A stretch of DNA of 64,000 nucleotides. Source: Pelobates cultripes (lineage: Eukaryota > Chordata > Amphibia > Anura > Pelobatidae). Shown here piece after piece: positions 1-10,440 of the stretch; positions within the stretch are counted from its first letter, which is position 1, and each line of letters opens with the position of its first letter. The position numbers were made by a program, and so were the translations under genes. The stretch is taken from assembly GCA_933207985.1 (NCBI GenBank), contig OW240917.1, positions 119,724,754-119,788,753 of the forward strand. The letters are read 5' to 3'. The notes beneath the pieces were generated by a model. The model made no database searches and was not told where the DNA came from. It saw nothing but the letters and a program-made list of their open reading frames with translations.

Positions 1-1432
1 ACATAATAAAAGGTGATAAAGTACACTAAACAGGGAGAATTTATTTATTTATTTTTTAATAGTGGGGGGAAAGAGACAGCAAAATGCATCTTTGCCTGTG
101 TAGCCAAAAATCCTTGCAACGGCCCTGCAATTAGGCAGCAACCACTGTATTATCAACTCAATCTACCCGAAAAAGGTCCTGCTATTCCTGTAGGGACTTG
201 CAATCAAGACGATTCCGTTGCTGGCCATAATCCTAATCATACAAATAATGCCAATCCTGCAGCTAATCCTTATATTATAATCCAAAGGGGTTCCCTTTGC
301 TAATATCAGTAGTAAGATTAAGAAAGGAAATTCTAAGCAAAAACATTAGAGCGCGGTATTTTGCCATCATCTACTGTCTGTTTTCAGCTTGACTGACGAT
401 CCTCTATCATGCTGAATACACTGTAATCTATGCTGGGCAACTGCCAAAGACCAGCACCAATCAAAATGGCACACAGGGAGAACCGGTCTGTTTCAGGTTC
501 AATTTTGCTTCTTACATGGGATCCATTGTGCGCCACCCTCGCCTCCCTTTTTAACATGCATTGGAAGTTCCTAAGCATTGGATGATGTCAGCCAATGACC
601 TAGAAGTGCTTGGCTTAGCCAACGAGAGTGAACAGAAGCTAGTTCTTAGGAACATACATCTGCAGGATTATTAGTGGAGACAGGGAGCATGGTCAGGCAT
701 AACGCAGGTAAGAAGTCAAACCATTTGAAAACCGTTAGCTCTCGCGGTTACGGTCTTCCTTTAATACCCACATGTTGGGACAAAAATTTAGTAAACAGCA
801 TGTGAATTCATGTTTGGATTGCTGCTAACGACTGTTAGTCAAACTAGTGTAGAGTTGAATAATTTTAACTACAGATTTTGCTAGCATGATGTAAAGATGA
901 AGTTGTATTTCATGCCAGTGAAATTCATTAAAATGTGAATTGCGTGCAGGGTTAGCAGTAACAGAAACTGTTCAGCCATTCTAAAGATAAATGGAATAGT
1001 ATCCAATCCCGAATAGAAACAGCAATACATAGAACATAGAAGACGATCAAATTTCGTGTAAAGTCAAAACCTCTCATTTTCTCAGTTATAGTGATCACTT
1101 TGCAATGATACACTTTGTGAACAGAAGGTCATTAGTTGGGGGAGGGACCTGTAAGCCCTGTGCTTTGACAAGTAGCAAAAATGTTATCATGACCCTTGAT
1201 TCATAACAGTGTTAAAAATGTTATGCAGAAAGTCCAGAAAATTGTTTGTTTTAGAAGACTTGTGTAATTTACCTGTCGTTTTTCCAAGAAAGTCAAATGC
1301 AATACTCACTATACTATTATTCACCAACTTTTGCACAGTTATAATTTACTAAACATTTAAACTACACGCAATTACAGGATAGTTTTCCCCACATATAATG
1401 GGTTTTACCAATCTCTTCTAATCACAAATAGT

Positions 1433-1490
1433 TTAAGGGGACACTTTATGGACCAGACCACTTAATCGAATTAAGTGGTCTGGTCTTGTA
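1433..1490. repeat. T2-like MITE end with hairpin
   Basis: A TTAAGGGGACACTTT start is followed by a near-perfect hairpin at 1451-1485 with 16-bp arms around the motif CCAGACCACTT. The same hairpin recurs near 32250, 42835, 48925 and 63815, always inside TTAA-bounded repeats, so this is read as a fragment of that family. Confidence 0.6.
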
Positions 1491-1556
1491 ACCCGGTATT
1501 TGCTGCGGGGGGGGGTTCCTTTAAGCAGATAAAGGTCAGCTGATCTAAGCTATTTC

Positions 1557-1878
1557 ATGGCACTATCTCTATATAGATTCGATAAGCTCCAGGGGACTGC
1601 TTAAATTTTTTTGTTTTACATTTATTGGTACAATGTAAACATATAACATGTTATATAAAAAAAAATATAAAAAGAGATTCCTGAAAATGCTGAAACGCGT
1701 TTTTACTCTTGAAGAGCTTCCTCTGAGGAAGCTCTTCAAGAGTAAAAACGCGTTTTGGCATATTCAGAAATCTTTTATTTTATATTACATGTTATATGTT
1801 TACATTGTACCAATACATGTAAAATTATTTTTAAGAAGATCCCTGAAGCCTATCGAATCTACATAGAGGTAGTGCCAT
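1557..1878. mobile_element. Foldback (long palindromic) element, 322 bp
   Basis: The two halves are inverted copies centred near 1724. The outer ends ATGGCACTAnCTCTATnTAG and the inner arm GAAGAGCTTCCTC recur inverted on both sides, with the AT-rich middle also matching (TTGGTACAATGTAAACATAT). Arms of about 160 bp show only scattered mismatches and small indels. It has no coding capacity, and no clear target duplication was found. Confidence 0.85.
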
Positions 1879-2169
1879 CCCCATAAATATTGACACAAAA
1901 CTATTATACCTCAGAGCCAGGATTACAGTGCTTTGAAAAAGGTGAGCATTTTACTTATTCCACCTTTCCCATCTTTCTAAAGAGACTGCACATTGGTTCT
2001 CTTCTCTCCATTTTTTTTTTTCTTTGAGATACCGTGGATTGAAGGTGTGATGCTGCCTTAAAAACTTGATTACGGAGCCAGTTTTCACACACAGGCTCCT
2101 TCAAATGTGAGTGTACTTACTTCACCACCATTTCAACTGATTATACTTGACATACCGTCTCTTTCAGGG

Positions 2170-2252
2170 TAGAGCTTATATTAGGAGCATCCCCCGAAAA
2201 TAAGCTAGGCCTTTTTTTTCGGGGTATGTGTTATTTTCGAGGAAACACGGTA
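2170..2252. repeat. Short old dispersed repeat (CCCCGAAAATAAG type)
   Basis: This carries CCCCGAAAATAAGC and, inverted, GTTATTTTCGAGGAAACAC followed by GGTA. Both are typical of a short dispersed DNA repeat seen in many vertebrate genomes. It is degenerate and cannot be placed in a named family here. Confidence 0.5.
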
Positions 2253-3209
2253 TTAGTAGGTAATATTAGGTTGTGTATAGAATAGACTGCTCTTTACAGG
2301 GATTCTCCAACCCTATTTTGCTAGAATCGTATTGGCATTATTCTTTAAGTCCGCCCCAAAATAAACTCTCAAAAACCATTTAAAAAGAAGGTTTTACTTA
2401 CTTTAATCCAGCGCCAGGTGAAGCTTCCGGAGTTGATCGGCCCACTACCTGTTTGTCACAGGAGCAGCACAAGGTCCAATCAAAAGGCTTTTGGTTGGAC
2501 CATTTAATGGGCTTAGAGCCCATCCATGTGCTCTGAGCTGGCAAGAGAAGATGAAAGAGCGGTGAAAAAACCCCCAAAAAGAAACCCCTAATGAAATAGG
2601 GAAGCCAAATGGCTGCAAACAAGTAGGGGGGGGAGATAGACATGAGAAGCAGATTACCTCTATTGCCAGCGTGCTGACATCAGATTTAAAAATATGCACA
2701 AATGCCAATAACTCTAGATGTGTAGTGTTCATGCTTAAATATTACTCATCCAGACGTCAACCACCATAACCACTTCAAAACCAGACGTGGTCATTGTTTT
2801 TGAAGTAACCCTTTAACCCCAGTTCTCCATGGAAACCTACATCCCCACCTGAATCATCCTTCCTAAAATGCCAGTACATCAAAATACTGTCCTCCAACAT
2901 GCTAGTTTTCCTTACTCTTAACACCATCCCCTTCCTTTATACAAACACTCTCCTTGCCTATGGCAGTTCATATAGTTTCCCTTCCCTTTTTATCATACCA
3001 CTCTTCTCTTCATTTTGTTAGTCTCCCTACCAAGCATTCATGAATGCCAATACCCACTTTTTACAAGCTCATTTTATCAGCTTACTTTGGTCCAATACTG
3101 TCCTGTCAACAACTTAAGCAAATATAAGAGTCAGTATCTAAGAGAGAAATAACGGTGGACTTTATTAGCAAGATGGAGAGCCTCACATAGCCGTACTGCT
3201 GAATTGCTA

Positions 3210-3287
3210 ATCAGTAGTTCCCCATTCACAAAATGACTTGAGAAACATATTTTTCTAAAGCCGTTTTTCGAATGGGGAACTACTGAT
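3210..3287. repeat. Short inverted repeat
   Basis: Arms of 18 bp (ATCAGTAGTTCCCCATTC and its reverse complement at 3270-3287) flank a 42-bp loop. It probably belongs to a small MITE whose limits I cannot set. Confidence 0.5.
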
Positions 3288-3868
3288 CGTAGATCGTGAA
3301 TGATTTAACCCCTAAAGGCAAGCTGGCACCACTTACATCCTGGAACCATAGCAACTTTATTCCGATTTAGTTCTTTGAAGGAACACTATAGTCACCCAAA
3401 ACACTTAATCTCACAGTACTGCCAGCGTATTGTGGTGCGTTGCCTGGAACCTATTGAATGGGATGTTTCTATTCCAACTGTTAAAAAAAAGGACCTACTT
3501 AAAACATCATAGGGACCCAATTTTGAGTTCTAATTTAACAAACCCTGGCTTAAAGCGGCAGTCACTTCTGACGCTTTCATAAAGAGGATGTTTTTATATT
3601 GAAACATTCTAAAAGGTTCTGACTATTTACGGACGACAAGAGGACTACTTTTTCCCTCATGTCAGACCTGATATTTGGCAAACTTAACAGGAAAACAAGT
3701 TCAGGTAAGTAAATTTCCCCAACCAAGCTATCATATGTCCCATTGAGGGATCGCTCGCTTCACACAGGATAGTAATACTCTAACAACAAAAAAACAACAC
3801 ACACACACACACACACACCATTATCAAGGCTTCCTCTACCATGAATTGAAATGGCATCCAGTCCCTAC

Positions 3869-4337
3869 CTTTCCTCTTGGTAATGATGTTCACCATGGGA
3901 ACACTGGGGCGATCGGAGAAGACCTCAGAGTGGTTGACCATGGCATCCTTCACGGTGTCAAAGTCATTGAGAATGACCAGGAGCTGGTTTCCTATATACA
4001 GGCTGTACACGTTGCCATATGTCTTGGCCATGTTAGTCAGGATAATGTGAGGGTACCGGAAGGCTGCCCCTCTTTTACCCCCAGCTGGGACCATTCTGGA
4101 CCGGTCAATCTCTAGCCCAAGGTCTAGGACAGAGAGCAGCCACTCTGGCAGCAACATGAAAGCGAAGTTCCCAATGATGGGCAGTGGGGTGGGCCCAGGA
4201 GGGGTGTTCAGAGACAGGAGCCGATAATAGGTCCACAGAGAGCTCATCAGCCAGCACAGCACCAGGAACAGCAACGTATAGAGCGACAAAGCCCACCAGG
4301 ACATGCCAGCGGGCACCAGGAACTCCCCCACAGCCAT
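3869..4337 (-). CDS. CYP2U1: CYP2U1 exon 1 (cytochrome P450 2U1, N-terminal part)
   Basis: This is the first coding exon, 156 codons plus one base, read from ATG at 4337 to a donor AAAG|GTAGGG at 3869/3868. It starts with a hydrophobic ER-anchor segment (about residues 12-37, MSWWALSLYTLLFLVLCW). Next comes the proline-rich hinge PPGPTPLPIIGNF (about 46-58), which positions the P450 fold behind the membrane. The part up to EVFSDRPSVPMVNIITKRKG matches the end of CYP2U1 exon 1, where the human protein has [20 protein letters not shown]. Known role of the family: a haem monooxygenase of ER and mitochondria that hydroxylates long-chain fatty acids such as arachidonate at the omega and omega-1 positions. 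Human loss-of-function causes spastic paraplegia 56. The haem-binding cysteine and I-helix lie in later exons outside the window. The open frame continuing past 3869 into a CA repeat is intron. A second in-frame ATG (residue 12) could also serve as start. Confidence 0.93.
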
Positions 4338-4339
4338 GA

Positions 4340-4590
4340 CAGCCCCGAGAGACAGCCCGCGTTAGCGGCCCCGAGAGACAGCCCGCGTTACCGGCCCCGA
4401 GAAACAGCCCCGAGAGACAGCCCGCGTTAGCGGCCCCGAGAGACAGCCCGCGTTAGCGGCCCTGAGAGACAGCCCGCGTTATCGGCCCCGAGAGACAGCC
4501 CGCGTTAGCGGCCCCGAGAGACAGCCCTGAGAGACAGCCCGCGTTAGCGAGCCCGCGCTAGCGGCCCTGAGAGACAGCCCGTGTTAGCGG
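4340..4590. repeat. 26-bp GC minisatellite at the CYP2U1 start
   Basis: About eight to nine tandem copies of a 26-bp unit (GAGAGACAGCCCGCGTTAGC plus GGCCCC) begin three bases from the CYP2U1 start codon. Copies differ by single substitutions (GTTACC, GTTATC, GTGTTAG) and by truncated units (near 4407 and 4522). Each unit holds several CpGs, so the CYP2U1 5'UTR should be largely made of this array. Confidence 0.9.
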
Positions 4591-4599
4591 TCCGCACGC

Positions 4600-4770
4600 C
4601 GTGCTCTCACTGACAGCCAGGATCTGCACAGCTGGCTATAAACAGTCGCGAGACACAACTTTGTTGCCAACACGTTCCAGGGAAAACGCAGCTCCTGATT
4701 GGCTGAACGGAGCATTTCAAGCCACGCCCACTGCCCTTTCAGTTAGTACCGCCCCCTGCCCCGCCTGGAT
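4600..4770 (-). promoter_or_regulatory. CYP2U1: Probable CYP2U1 promoter (CpG-rich)
   Basis: Upstream of the minisatellite, the minus strand carries a CCAAT box (AGCCAATCAG, complement of 4695-4704), a GC-box/CACCC-type site (4722-4729) and two GC boxes (4749-4765). A TATA-like GGCTATAAAC lies on the plus strand near 4633. GC content and CpG density drop sharply beyond about 4780. Position and motif content fit a CpG-island promoter, but the transcription start cannot be read directly. Confidence 0.65.
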
Positions 4771-4776
4771 GTCAGT

Positions 4777-5171
4777 TTAGAGAGCTTTGGGCCCAAAATA
4801 GGGACTGTCCCTTTTAAATAGGGACACCTGGGATGTATGGGGACAGTCCCTATCTTGGGCACAAATCCGTCTGTCCCTCTCTGCTATGTTAATGTCCCCC
4901 TTTTTATATGAGCTCAGTATTAATGCTGTGTCTGCAACAGCGCTCCTCAGCAATGAAACCCAGTCATTTATCTTTCTATTACAATAAACATGCATAGAAA
5001 TCGGTCTCTGTAAATAAAATACAGGGTTCTTGTTCTGAATTACAATTTAGCTACTTAAAAAATAAAAAATAAGTTGTGAAGCTACATAAAATTTCCCAGA
5101 ACGACCCAGAAAGCATTGGAAGGCTATCACCCATGGCAGGCAAAACGCCACGCTGCGCCAATCAGCATCTC
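4777..5171. other. Intergenic, with imperfect inverted repeat
   Basis: An inverted pair around GGGACTGTCCC/GGGGACAGTCCC at 4800-4856 (GCCCAAAATAGGGACTGTCC against GGACAGTCCCTATCTTGGGC) looks like a small MITE end. The rest, to 5171, is AT-rich without recognised content. Confidence 0.5.
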
Positions 5172-5600
5172 CTCATTATTATTATTTATAAAGCGCCAAC
5201 AAAATCCACAGCACTGTACAATGTGCTGGATTGCTAGAATAGTACTCACTGAAGACTTAGTGCGGCGGGGGGATGGGAAGCTATTAACAGTTTAATTGAT
5301 ATACTGTCCTGAAGAGGAGCATTTTTAATGATTTTTGAAGGAATGGAGACTGTGTATCAATGAGGATAGGGAGGTAAGAGCAGATGTATGTAGAGAATTG
5401 TAAGCAAGAACCAGAATTTTAAATTGAGCCCTATATCCTACAGGAAACCAATGCAGGGATTGACAGAGGGGGTTGGCGTGGTAGGTGCAGGTATACAGGA
5501 ATATGAGCCTCGCCGCCGCATTCATTTCAGACTGTAATGGGGCAATTTGGGAGCACTTAAGACCACTGAGAAGTGGATTCAAAGAGAATAGCGGCATGGA
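5172..5600 (-). mobile_element. L2-like LINE, 3' end with tail
   Basis: On the minus strand, degenerate frames contain QSLHWFPVGYRAQFKILVLA and LKCSQIAPLQSEMNAAARLI. Both are typical of the region after the reverse transcriptase domain in L2/CR1-group LINEs. The plus-strand ATTATTATTATTTATAAAGC at 5176-5195 is the complement of the GCGCTTTATAAATAATAAT tail seen in L2-type elements, which fixes the 3' end at about 5172. Frames are broken by stops and frameshifts, so it is dead. The element resumes at 6537 after two insertions. Confidence 0.75.
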
Positions 5601-5618
5601 CAGCACCTTAGCTGCCAG

Positions 5619-5767
5619 GCACTCCTTGGTTCCAGACAGGCACTTTATTAGGAAGGAACCACAACAGCAACGTTTCGACCCCAAAGGGTCTTTGTCAATG
5701 TTTTTTGGGGTCGAAACATTGCTGTTGTGGTTCCTAATAAAGTGCCTGTCTTGAACCAAGGAATGCC
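5619..5767. mobile_element. Foldback element inserted in the LINE
   Basis: Inverted arms at about 5619-5687 and 5706-5767 share CTAATAAAGTGCCTGTCTTG and TTTCGACCCCAAA, separated by a loop of about 20 bases. Each arm carries an AATAAA/TTTATT hexamer, one per strand. A GTCGAAACGTTG plus AATAAA segment of the same type recurs alone at 17127-17190. Confidence 0.8.
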
Positions 5768-5882
5768 TGGACCTCTATTACTTTACTAATGTTTGGAAAT
5801 CTGGTGTTTGATTCCGGCTCAGCAAGCACCCTGGCTCAGATTTGTGGGAGTGATTGCAGTTCTGTTTTGGATCAAAGAAAAC

Positions 5883-6520
5883 TTTGATAATTTGTCTATC
5901 TACACCTTCCAAATTGATTGATTAATGCGTGCACGCTTTCCCTAGAATTAATTCACACCGGAGACAAAGTTTCTGATCAGTGAAAAACCCAGGAATGCTT
6001 TATTCCCCGGAGTGGGGGCTCCTTCTTAAAGCAAAAAATACGTCACAGTTTAAACATACAGTATACATTCAACAATTGGTTAACAATCTAAGGGGTCCCG
6101 TCTAAACCCCCCCCCCCCTACAGGATGTAGTGTCATCATTAAAGACTTTTCCCGCCTATATTCCAGCCCCATCCTGGATACACGATGGGAGGGGGAGTGA
6201 GTAGTTTCTTTCAGTTACTTTAACAGTGATTCTCCATTTTGTTGCGCGTGGCATATAGCTGTTAACTGGCACAAAGGAAGTGGGGGAGGAGTTAGTAAAG
6301 GAAGCTGTTAACACAGGAATTTTGGTTACACAAGGTTTGCTCTGACGGGAAGGGGGATGCTTAGCAGGATACAGAGGAATTTACAGAGGACACAGCAACT
6401 GAACACATTGTAGGGGGGGGAAGGGAATATTTACTCTAGCAGCCAGTTTTAACATAGTGTACACAGAATAAATAGACATTAGTAAATAGCCATTTTATTT
6501 TAATTCATCTGTCCATAACA
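5883..6520 (-). mobile_element. LTR-like dispersed repeat, copy 1
   Basis: It aligns by eye with 22720-23177. Shared blocks include TGCGTGCACGCT, AATTCACACC, TTTATTC and the end TGTCCnTAACA. On the minus strand it begins TGTTATGGACA and carries an AATAAA followed by a conserved block, as in an LTR with U3, R and U5. No target duplication was found, so the LTR reading is tentative. Confidence 0.5.
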
Positions 6521-6536
6521 GTTCCACATATACCAT

Positions 6537-7265
6537 TCAAAGCACCTTAGCTGCGTCTGGTGTTAAGTAGGGGCAGATGCACGCAATGTTTTTGAGATGG
6601 AAGTGGCAGGATTTGGCGATCGACTGGACATGAGGGATGAAGGAGTCAAAAAGAGCACCTAGGCAGCGAGCCTGCGAGGTAGAGCTGATGGTAACGCCGT
6701 TAATGTAAAGGGAGACTGGCACGGGACTAGCAACACATGAGGGAGGAAAGACTAGAAGGTCTGTTTTGGAAAGGTTAGGTTTAAAAAAGTGAGCAGTCAT
6801 CCAGTTAGAAATAGCAGAGAGGCCATCAGAGACACAAGTCAAGAGGGATGCAGAGAGGACAAATAGGTTTGCGTGTCATCAGCATTGAAATGATATTGGA
6901 AGCCAAAGGAGTGTTGTTGGGGAAGAGAGGTTAGGGAGGAGAGGCAGAGCCAGAGAAAGAAACACTGAAAGAGCACTGGGAGAGGTAGGAGGAGCACTAG
7001 GAGAGAGTAAGATTTGTGTATATGAGAAGAAGCTGTTGATGATCAAGTGTCAAAAGAAGCAGAAAGGTCAATGAGTATTAGGATAGAATAGTGACCACAA
7101 GGTTTTGCAATGATTAGATCATGGGACAATTTGGTCAGAGCAAAGAGTTGAGGTCAAGCAAATAGTTGGATTCAAGGAAGTCTGCCAATCTCGCATGCAC
7201 AGCTTTCTCAAGGATCTTGGATGCAGTAGCGAGACAGAGTGGTATTTGGATGGGAAATTAGGGTA
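6537..7265 (-). mobile_element. L2-like LINE, reverse transcriptase portion
   Basis: Minus-strand frames give SDGLSAISNWMTAHFFKPNLSK (read in parts) and SSTSQARCLGALFDSFIPHV. These are the segments that follow the YADD active site in L2/CR1-group reverse transcriptases. Near 7140-7210 a second frame gives KILEKAVHARLADFLESNYL, the conserved start of the RT domain. Internal RT sequence is deleted and the frames are disrupted. It is interrupted on the right by a solo LTR at 7266-8374 and resumes at 8380. Confidence 0.75.
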
Positions 7266-8374
7266 TGTTACAGACTGCCATTTGTAACTGTTATTTTATT
7301 TGACAAATTGCCCTGCTTCCCTGTGTTATGGAGAAGCCTAATTGCCAGCCTTCTGCCCCATGACTATGGACCTAGTGGGTATGGCGATTTGACTGTATTT
7401 GTGGGATCTGAGCGCTGTTTGGATATATTGAGCGCTCAGATCCAAGCCATCTGGGGATAGGTTGAATGTGGGGGTTCTGTTCAGTTCAATAGGAGTTATG
7501 TATTTTTGTGTCTTTTTGTGTCTTTTGCTAACATGTGGTTAATGGAGTCTGCCTCTATCCCTGGATATAAGTGGATTATTTTCCCCATTGTCTCCAGGCT
7601 AGAGGGCTCTGTAAAACCGGTTTGGGCCAGATAACCATGCTGCCAGCCAGGCCCCAAAATATACTTTTGCTAACTTTTGAACCCCTTGTCTGATTTGTGC
7701 CATTTTTTAATATGTTGCTCCCCTGAATGGATTGATTATAAATATGTAATTGTTATGAAGATTGGATGTGTAGTTTTAAAGTTACAGGGTATGGGTAAAA
7801 ACTGTATTTTTACTGCCTGTGTTTAATTATGTTAACCCATTGTGTACCATAATTAGATCACAGGCAGAGGGGAGGATTTTTGTGTGTAATTGCTGGGAGT
7901 GTTTCTGTAATGTACGTTTATTATTGGTTGTTGTGTAAAACCCTGTGGGTGGTCCTATCTCAGGGAAACCTACATAAAAGAAGGTTCTTTGTGTACCAAT
8001 AAACAGAATGACTTGACCCTCTAACTTGCAGCCTTGACTCATGTTTGTAGGGGACAGCTATAATCACTACAGGGATTGCTATGCTCTTCATACTCCCTTA
8101 ACTACTGAGCTCTTGTAAGAGCTCTTGTTCCTGTTCCTGCTTCACTCTACAGAAGGAAGAGGTTCACCTACTGGAACCTGGAGCCTGGTCGTGGGTCCAG
8201 GGCACAGAGCAGACGGCGAGATACCAGCCCAGCAGCGGTGGTTCGTGGAGTCTGCAGTACTTATGGTGGCTACACAGTAGTTATGGTGTCTACGGTGCTG
8301 ATGGTCCTTTGGTGAGCGCTAGGAGCATCCTTTCTACGGTCCAACTTCCAGCCAGACTGGAGGCAACTGTAACA
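7266..8374 (+). mobile_element. Solo LTR, 1109 bp, 5-bp target duplication
   Basis: It starts TGTTACAGACTGCC and ends GGCAACTGTAACA, giving TG...CA ends with an inverted TGTTACAG/CTGTAACA. It is flanked on both sides by GGGTA (7261-7265 and 8375-8379). An AATAAA lies at 7998-8003. No internal gag/pol sequence or second LTR follows, so it is a solo LTR left by LTR-LTR recombination. It sits inside the L2-like LINE, so it is younger than that LINE. Its last 270 bp resemble the second solo LTR at 54001-54542, which is in the opposite orientation. The LTR family (Gypsy-like or other) cannot be told from the LTR alone. Confidence 0.85.
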
Positions 8375-8379
8375 GGGTA

Positions 8380-8640
8380 AAGCTTGGACTTTTTTAGAAT
8401 CTTAGTTATGGTTGCATGTGTGAAGGGTGAATGAAATATGCCAGAGGCATAGGGAGAGATTGAAAATTTTAGTGAGAGACAGAGCAAGAGAAGGAGACTG
8501 AGTACGGATGAGATGCAAGGGAACAGGATCCAGGGAACAGGTGGTGAGATGGGAGGACCGGGGCAGAGCTGAAACCTCTTCCGCTGTAGCGGGTGTGAAT
8601 TTGCATAGAACAGGAAAGGAAGTGGTGTTAGAGGAAGTAC
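8380..8640 (-). mobile_element. L2-like LINE, start of RT region
   Basis: The minus-strand frame gives SPYASGIFHSPFTHATITKI followed by LKKSKLYPV. This is the segment just before 'LSNYRPIS' in L2/CR1-group reverse transcriptases. It joins the 7265 side once the solo LTR is removed. Confidence 0.7.
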
Positions 8641-8642
8641 CC

Positions 8643-9300
8643 TATATACTCGTCTATAAGTTGATATCGTGTATAAGTCGGGTGCAGTTTTGTGACCAAC
8701 AATTGTGAAATATGCTATGACTCGTGGATAAGTCGGGGGTACGACTTTCAAATGGGATTGTTCCCCTTCTGTTCGGTTACCGAACTGACTGTGTGGTCCC
8801 CCTTGTTATCAACTCGTAATCACCGACCTCCCCTGGCTGTTAACCTCAAACAAGCATTCCCCGAACGCATCGGTACATGGTCATCGACCGCATGGATCTC
8901 TGAGTCGGCCCATGAAGCCCGTTGAAACTTGTACCCCTGCCCGTTCGACTTCTCGGGACAAAGAGGAATCGAGAAGCACTGGGGGCAAAGATACACCGAA
9001 ACAGCCTCCCTAAACACTGTAGTGTCACCCTCCTCCCACCTGTCATTCCACACAGTATCATCCTCCCCCCCCCACACACAGACAGTTACCCCACACACAC
9101 AAATACACTGTCACCCCCTACACACACTGTCACCTCCCTATTCACTGTCACACACACACACTGTCAACCCCCTACATACACACTGTCAACCCCCTACACA
9201 CATATTGTCAGCCCTTAGACACACACTGTCACCCCCTACACACACTCCCTACAAACACATTGTCACCACTTACACACACACACAAATTTCATTTTTATAG
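8643..9300. repeat. ACTCG-type DNA repeat with CA/CTGTCA array
   Basis: TATATACTCGTCTATAAG at 8643 and GACTCGTGGATAAGTCGGG resemble the ends of the element at 32653-33785. A (CACACTGTCACCCCCTA)-type array fills 9065-9285. The frames through the array (Thr/His/Pro-rich) are not genes. The outer limits are uncertain. Confidence 0.45.
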
Positions 9301-9360
9301 TTGTATAAATTAGTGGTGGAAGTTATTAGTGTCCCCCCCCCATTTGTCTGTGGTATCTTA

Positions 9361-10440
9361 GGTGCATCCCTATATATATATCTCACTCCTACCCACAATC
9401 GATCTCATCCTAGACCCCATGCATACAAAACCCATTCACACCACCTGTCACTTTGTCTCCTCCTGCTTCTAGCAGATGTCTGATGTCTCTCCCAATCCAG
9501 GGCCCTTCACCCTCGCGAGATTGACAGACTTCCTCGAGTCCAACTCTCTGCTAGACCCGCTTCAGCCTGGATTCCGCGCTCGTCACTCTGTTGAAACAAC
9601 TGTGACCAAAGTATCCAATGAACCACACGCTGCAAAATATTGTGGTCACTACTCTATCCTAATTCTCCTTGACCTTTCTGCAGCTTTTGACACGGTTGAT
9701 CATCAACAGCTTCTTCTTATCCTTCGCAATATCAATCTACAAGATATTGCTCTCTCCTGGTGTTCTTCCTACCTCTCTTAGCACTTCTTCAGTGTTTATT
9801 TTTATGGCTCTGCTTCTTCTTCCCAACTCCTCTCTGTTGGTGTCCCCCAAGGTTCAGTCCTTGGTCCTCTACTGTTCCCTATCTATACTGCCTCCCTTGG
9901 TAAACTCATTAGCTCCTTTGGCTTCCATAATCATTTCTATGCGGATGACACGCATCTATCTGTCCTCTCCTGATCTCTCCCCGTCCCTCTTGACTAGTGT
10001 CTCTGACTGCCTCTCTGCTATTTCTAACTGGATGGCTGCCCACTTCCTTAAACTCAACTTGACCAAAACTGAAATTCTGTCCTTTCTCCCTCAAGTGTTG
10101 CTACTCCTGTGTCTGTCTCCCTCCAAGTCAACGGTGCTACCATCAGCTCCACCAGGCAGGCTCGCTGCCAAGGATTTCTCTTTGACTTTCCTTCACGCCT
10201 CATGTTCAGTCTATCTCCAAATCCTGCCGCTTCCATCTCAAAAACATTGCGCGCATCCGACCCTACTTAACGTCAGATGCGACTAAGGTGCTGGTCCATT
10301 CCACTGTCCTTTCTCGCCTTGACTACTGTTATACGCTTCTCAGTGGTCTTACGTGCTCCCAACTTGCGCCGTTACAGTCCATAATGAATGCGGCGGTGCG
10401 GTTCCCACAATTCCCAGCACAGTATGATGTGGCTCCCTCC
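9361..10440 (+). mobile_element. L2-like LINE fragment with RT active site and 2A-like motif
   Basis: In order, the reading frames give LLLLLADV then SDVSPNPGP (9440-9506, frameshifted), a 2A-like motif near the ORF start in several LINE clades. This is joined directly to the RT start TLARLTDFLESNSLLDPLQP. Then come ILILLDLSAAFDTVDHQQLL (RT motif A), [13 protein letters not shown], the active site [11 protein letters not shown] near 9940, and SRLDYCYTLLSGLTCSQLAP near 10310. The endonuclease and linker are deleted between the NPGP motif and RT. At least three frame changes are needed, so it is a dead copy. The family is placed in the L2/CR1 group from motifs only. Confidence 0.8.

Larger units (their letters stand above)
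1..3868 (-). other. CYP2U1: CYP2U1 intron 1, partial (left edge)
   Basis: This stretch lies downstream of the CYP2U1 exon 1 donor and should be intron 1. I found no match to CYP2U1 exon 2, so that exon lies beyond the left edge. It is mostly AT-rich sequence without recognisable coding content. A 96-codon open frame at 13-303 on the plus strand matches no family I recognise. Repeats that can be seen are listed separately: a T2-like hairpin at 1433-1490, a foldback element at 1557-1878, an old repeat at 2170-2252 and a short inverted repeat at 3210-3287. A (CA)n run lies at 3798-3818. Confidence 0.6.

Noticed and set aside
13..303. 96-codon open frame at the left edge
   Set aside because: No recognised motif or homology, and no promoter or splice evidence. 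It could be part of an unrecognised repeat.
3780..3868. Extension of the CYP2U1 exon 1 frame to 185 codons
   Set aside because: The donor AAAG|GTAGGG at 3869/3868 coincides with the end of family similarity; the extension reads into a CA repeat.
4340..4590. Regular repeats resembling a CRISPR array
   Set aside because: Units are contiguous without spacers, and the context is a vertebrate CpG-island promoter. The same applies to 54925-55110.
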